In this document: piece after piece, positions 63,555 to 64,000 of the stretch | Layout: every line of letters starts with the position of its first letter | Numbering within the stretch: position 1 is the first letter of the stretch | Assembly: GCF_000015045.1 (NCBI RefSeq) | Contig: NC_008609.1 | Coordinates: 1,479,001 to 1,543,000 of the forward strand | Direction of reading: 5' to 3' | From: Pelobacter propionicus DSM 2379 | Lineage (GTDB): Bacteria > Desulfobacterota > Desulfuromonadia > Geobacterales > Pseudopelobacteraceae | Length of the DNA stretch: 64,000 nucleotides | Notes under the pieces: model-generated | The model's input: the letters and a program-made list of their open reading frames with translations, nothing else | What the model was told of the DNA's origin: nothing | Databases searched by the model: none | Program-made: the position numbers and the translations under genes

Positions 63555-64000
63555 ATGATCAGAGGAAGCGAGACACGTAAAGCGGATTATCCCATTGACC
63601 CCCTGTTTCTTGACCGCTGGTCGCCGCGCGCCATGTCCGGCGAGGAGATCCCTGAGCAGGAGCTGATGCTGCTCTTCGAGGCGGCGCGTTGGGCGCCATC
63701 GGCATACAACAACCAGCCCTGGCGGTTTCTGTACGGCAGGTGGGGGAGTGAGCAGTGGCCGCTGTTCTTCGACCTGCTGGTTCCGGGGAACAGGGTCTGG
63801 GCAAAAAACGCAGCGGCACTGGTGCTGATCGTGTCCAAGACCACCTTTGACCACAACGGCAAGCCCTCCATCACCCACTCCTTTGACTGCGGCGCAGCCT
63901 GGGGGGGTCTGGCCCTTCAGGGCACACTCAGGGGCTATGTGGTGCACGGCATGCAAGGGTTCGATTACGAGCGTGCCAGGGTGACACTCGCTATTCCCGA
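63555..64000 (+). CDS. Nitroreductase family protein (5' part, runs off the window)
   Basis: The first 148 codons of a flavin-dependent nitroreductase-type protein. The FMN-binding start PLFLDRWSPRAMSGEEIPEQ and FEAARWAPSAYNNQPWRFLY are typical; the later FDCGAAWGGLALQGTLRGY is the second FMN/dimer segment. Such proteins reduce nitro compounds, quinones or enones with NAD(P)H; the physiological substrate is unknown. The ATG at 63555 has a weak AGGAAG site. Divergent from the Hpt gene; the 3' end is outside the window. Confidence 0.9.
   Translation, partial: MIRGSETRKADYPIDPLFLDRWSPRAMSGEEIPEQELMLLFEAARWAPSAYNNQPWRFLYGRWGSEQWPLFFDLLVPGNRVWAKNAAALVLIVSKTTFDHNGKPSITHSFDCGAAWGGLALQGTLRGYVVHGMQGFDYERARVTLAIP

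Overview
The window (about 60% GC, densely coded on both strands) looks like the chromosome of a Geobacteraceae-type deltaproteobacterium (Geobacter / Trichlorobacter / Pelobacter propionicus relatives). The inference rests on gene content: a small CxxCH cytochrome, many multidomain histidine kinases, DUF4388, PilZ and HD-GYP proteins, a FadL porin, the order hrcA-grpE-dnaK-dnaJ under a CIRCE element, and the run murI - GerMN - short metH. No species call can be made without a search.

Layout. 1-7.5 kb: 5' part of katG beside a relic of a monofunctional catalase, a methyltransferase/DJ-1 pair, purT, a chemoreceptor, and a MerR regulator preceded by a stand-alone copy of its own C-terminal domain. 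7.7-12.8 kb: a DUF4388 protein, a PocR-PAS-GAF histidine kinase and an orphan protein. 12.9-14.5 kb: a small scar of horizontal DNA: a frameshifted, truncated alpha/beta hydrolase abuts a divergent pair made of a CI-like repressor and an RHH-type operon whose second gene carries an A AAA AAG slippery site; a degenerate tRNA-3'-end-like sequence lies at the right edge. 14.5-20.8 kb: DUF1456 protein, a membrane-anchored diheme cytochrome, and the heat-shock operon. 21-25.2 kb: a PilZ protein next to a GAF/HD-GYP phosphodiesterase. 25.2-32.6 kb: methyltransferase, FadL, murI, GerMN, cobalamin-dependent methyltransferase, a lone pseudopilin. 32.7-34.6 kb: parvulin isomerase and a tRNA-methyltransferase-like gene whose start is embedded in heptamer repeats. 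34.6-44.6 kb: a cell-surface polysaccharide operon (fcl, flippase, methyltransferase, four glycosyltransferases, YfhO-type protein). 44.8-47.6 kb: a short DUF4139-like protein, a HEAT-like protein and tRNA-Val(CAC).

Two clusters stand out. At 47.9-52.3 kb a corrinoid protein, a UroD-type methyltransferase, a DUF1638 protein and a soluble GAF-PAS-kinase-receiver protein are packed end to end, three of the four ORFs overlapping or abutting the next, behind one good promoter. This looks like a methyl-transfer module wired directly to its own sensor. At 56.5-63.3 kb an Hpt protein, a TolC-like outer-membrane protein, two PhnD-like periplasmic binding proteins plus the remains of a third, and a membrane hybrid kinase lie in one direction and could form a complete phosphorelay with its ligand-binding proteins. 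Between them are several exported proteins (DUF1566, SYLF, a small secreted protein), a YkgJ-type cysteine protein and a degenerate subtilase-like protein. The window ends inside a nitroreductase gene.
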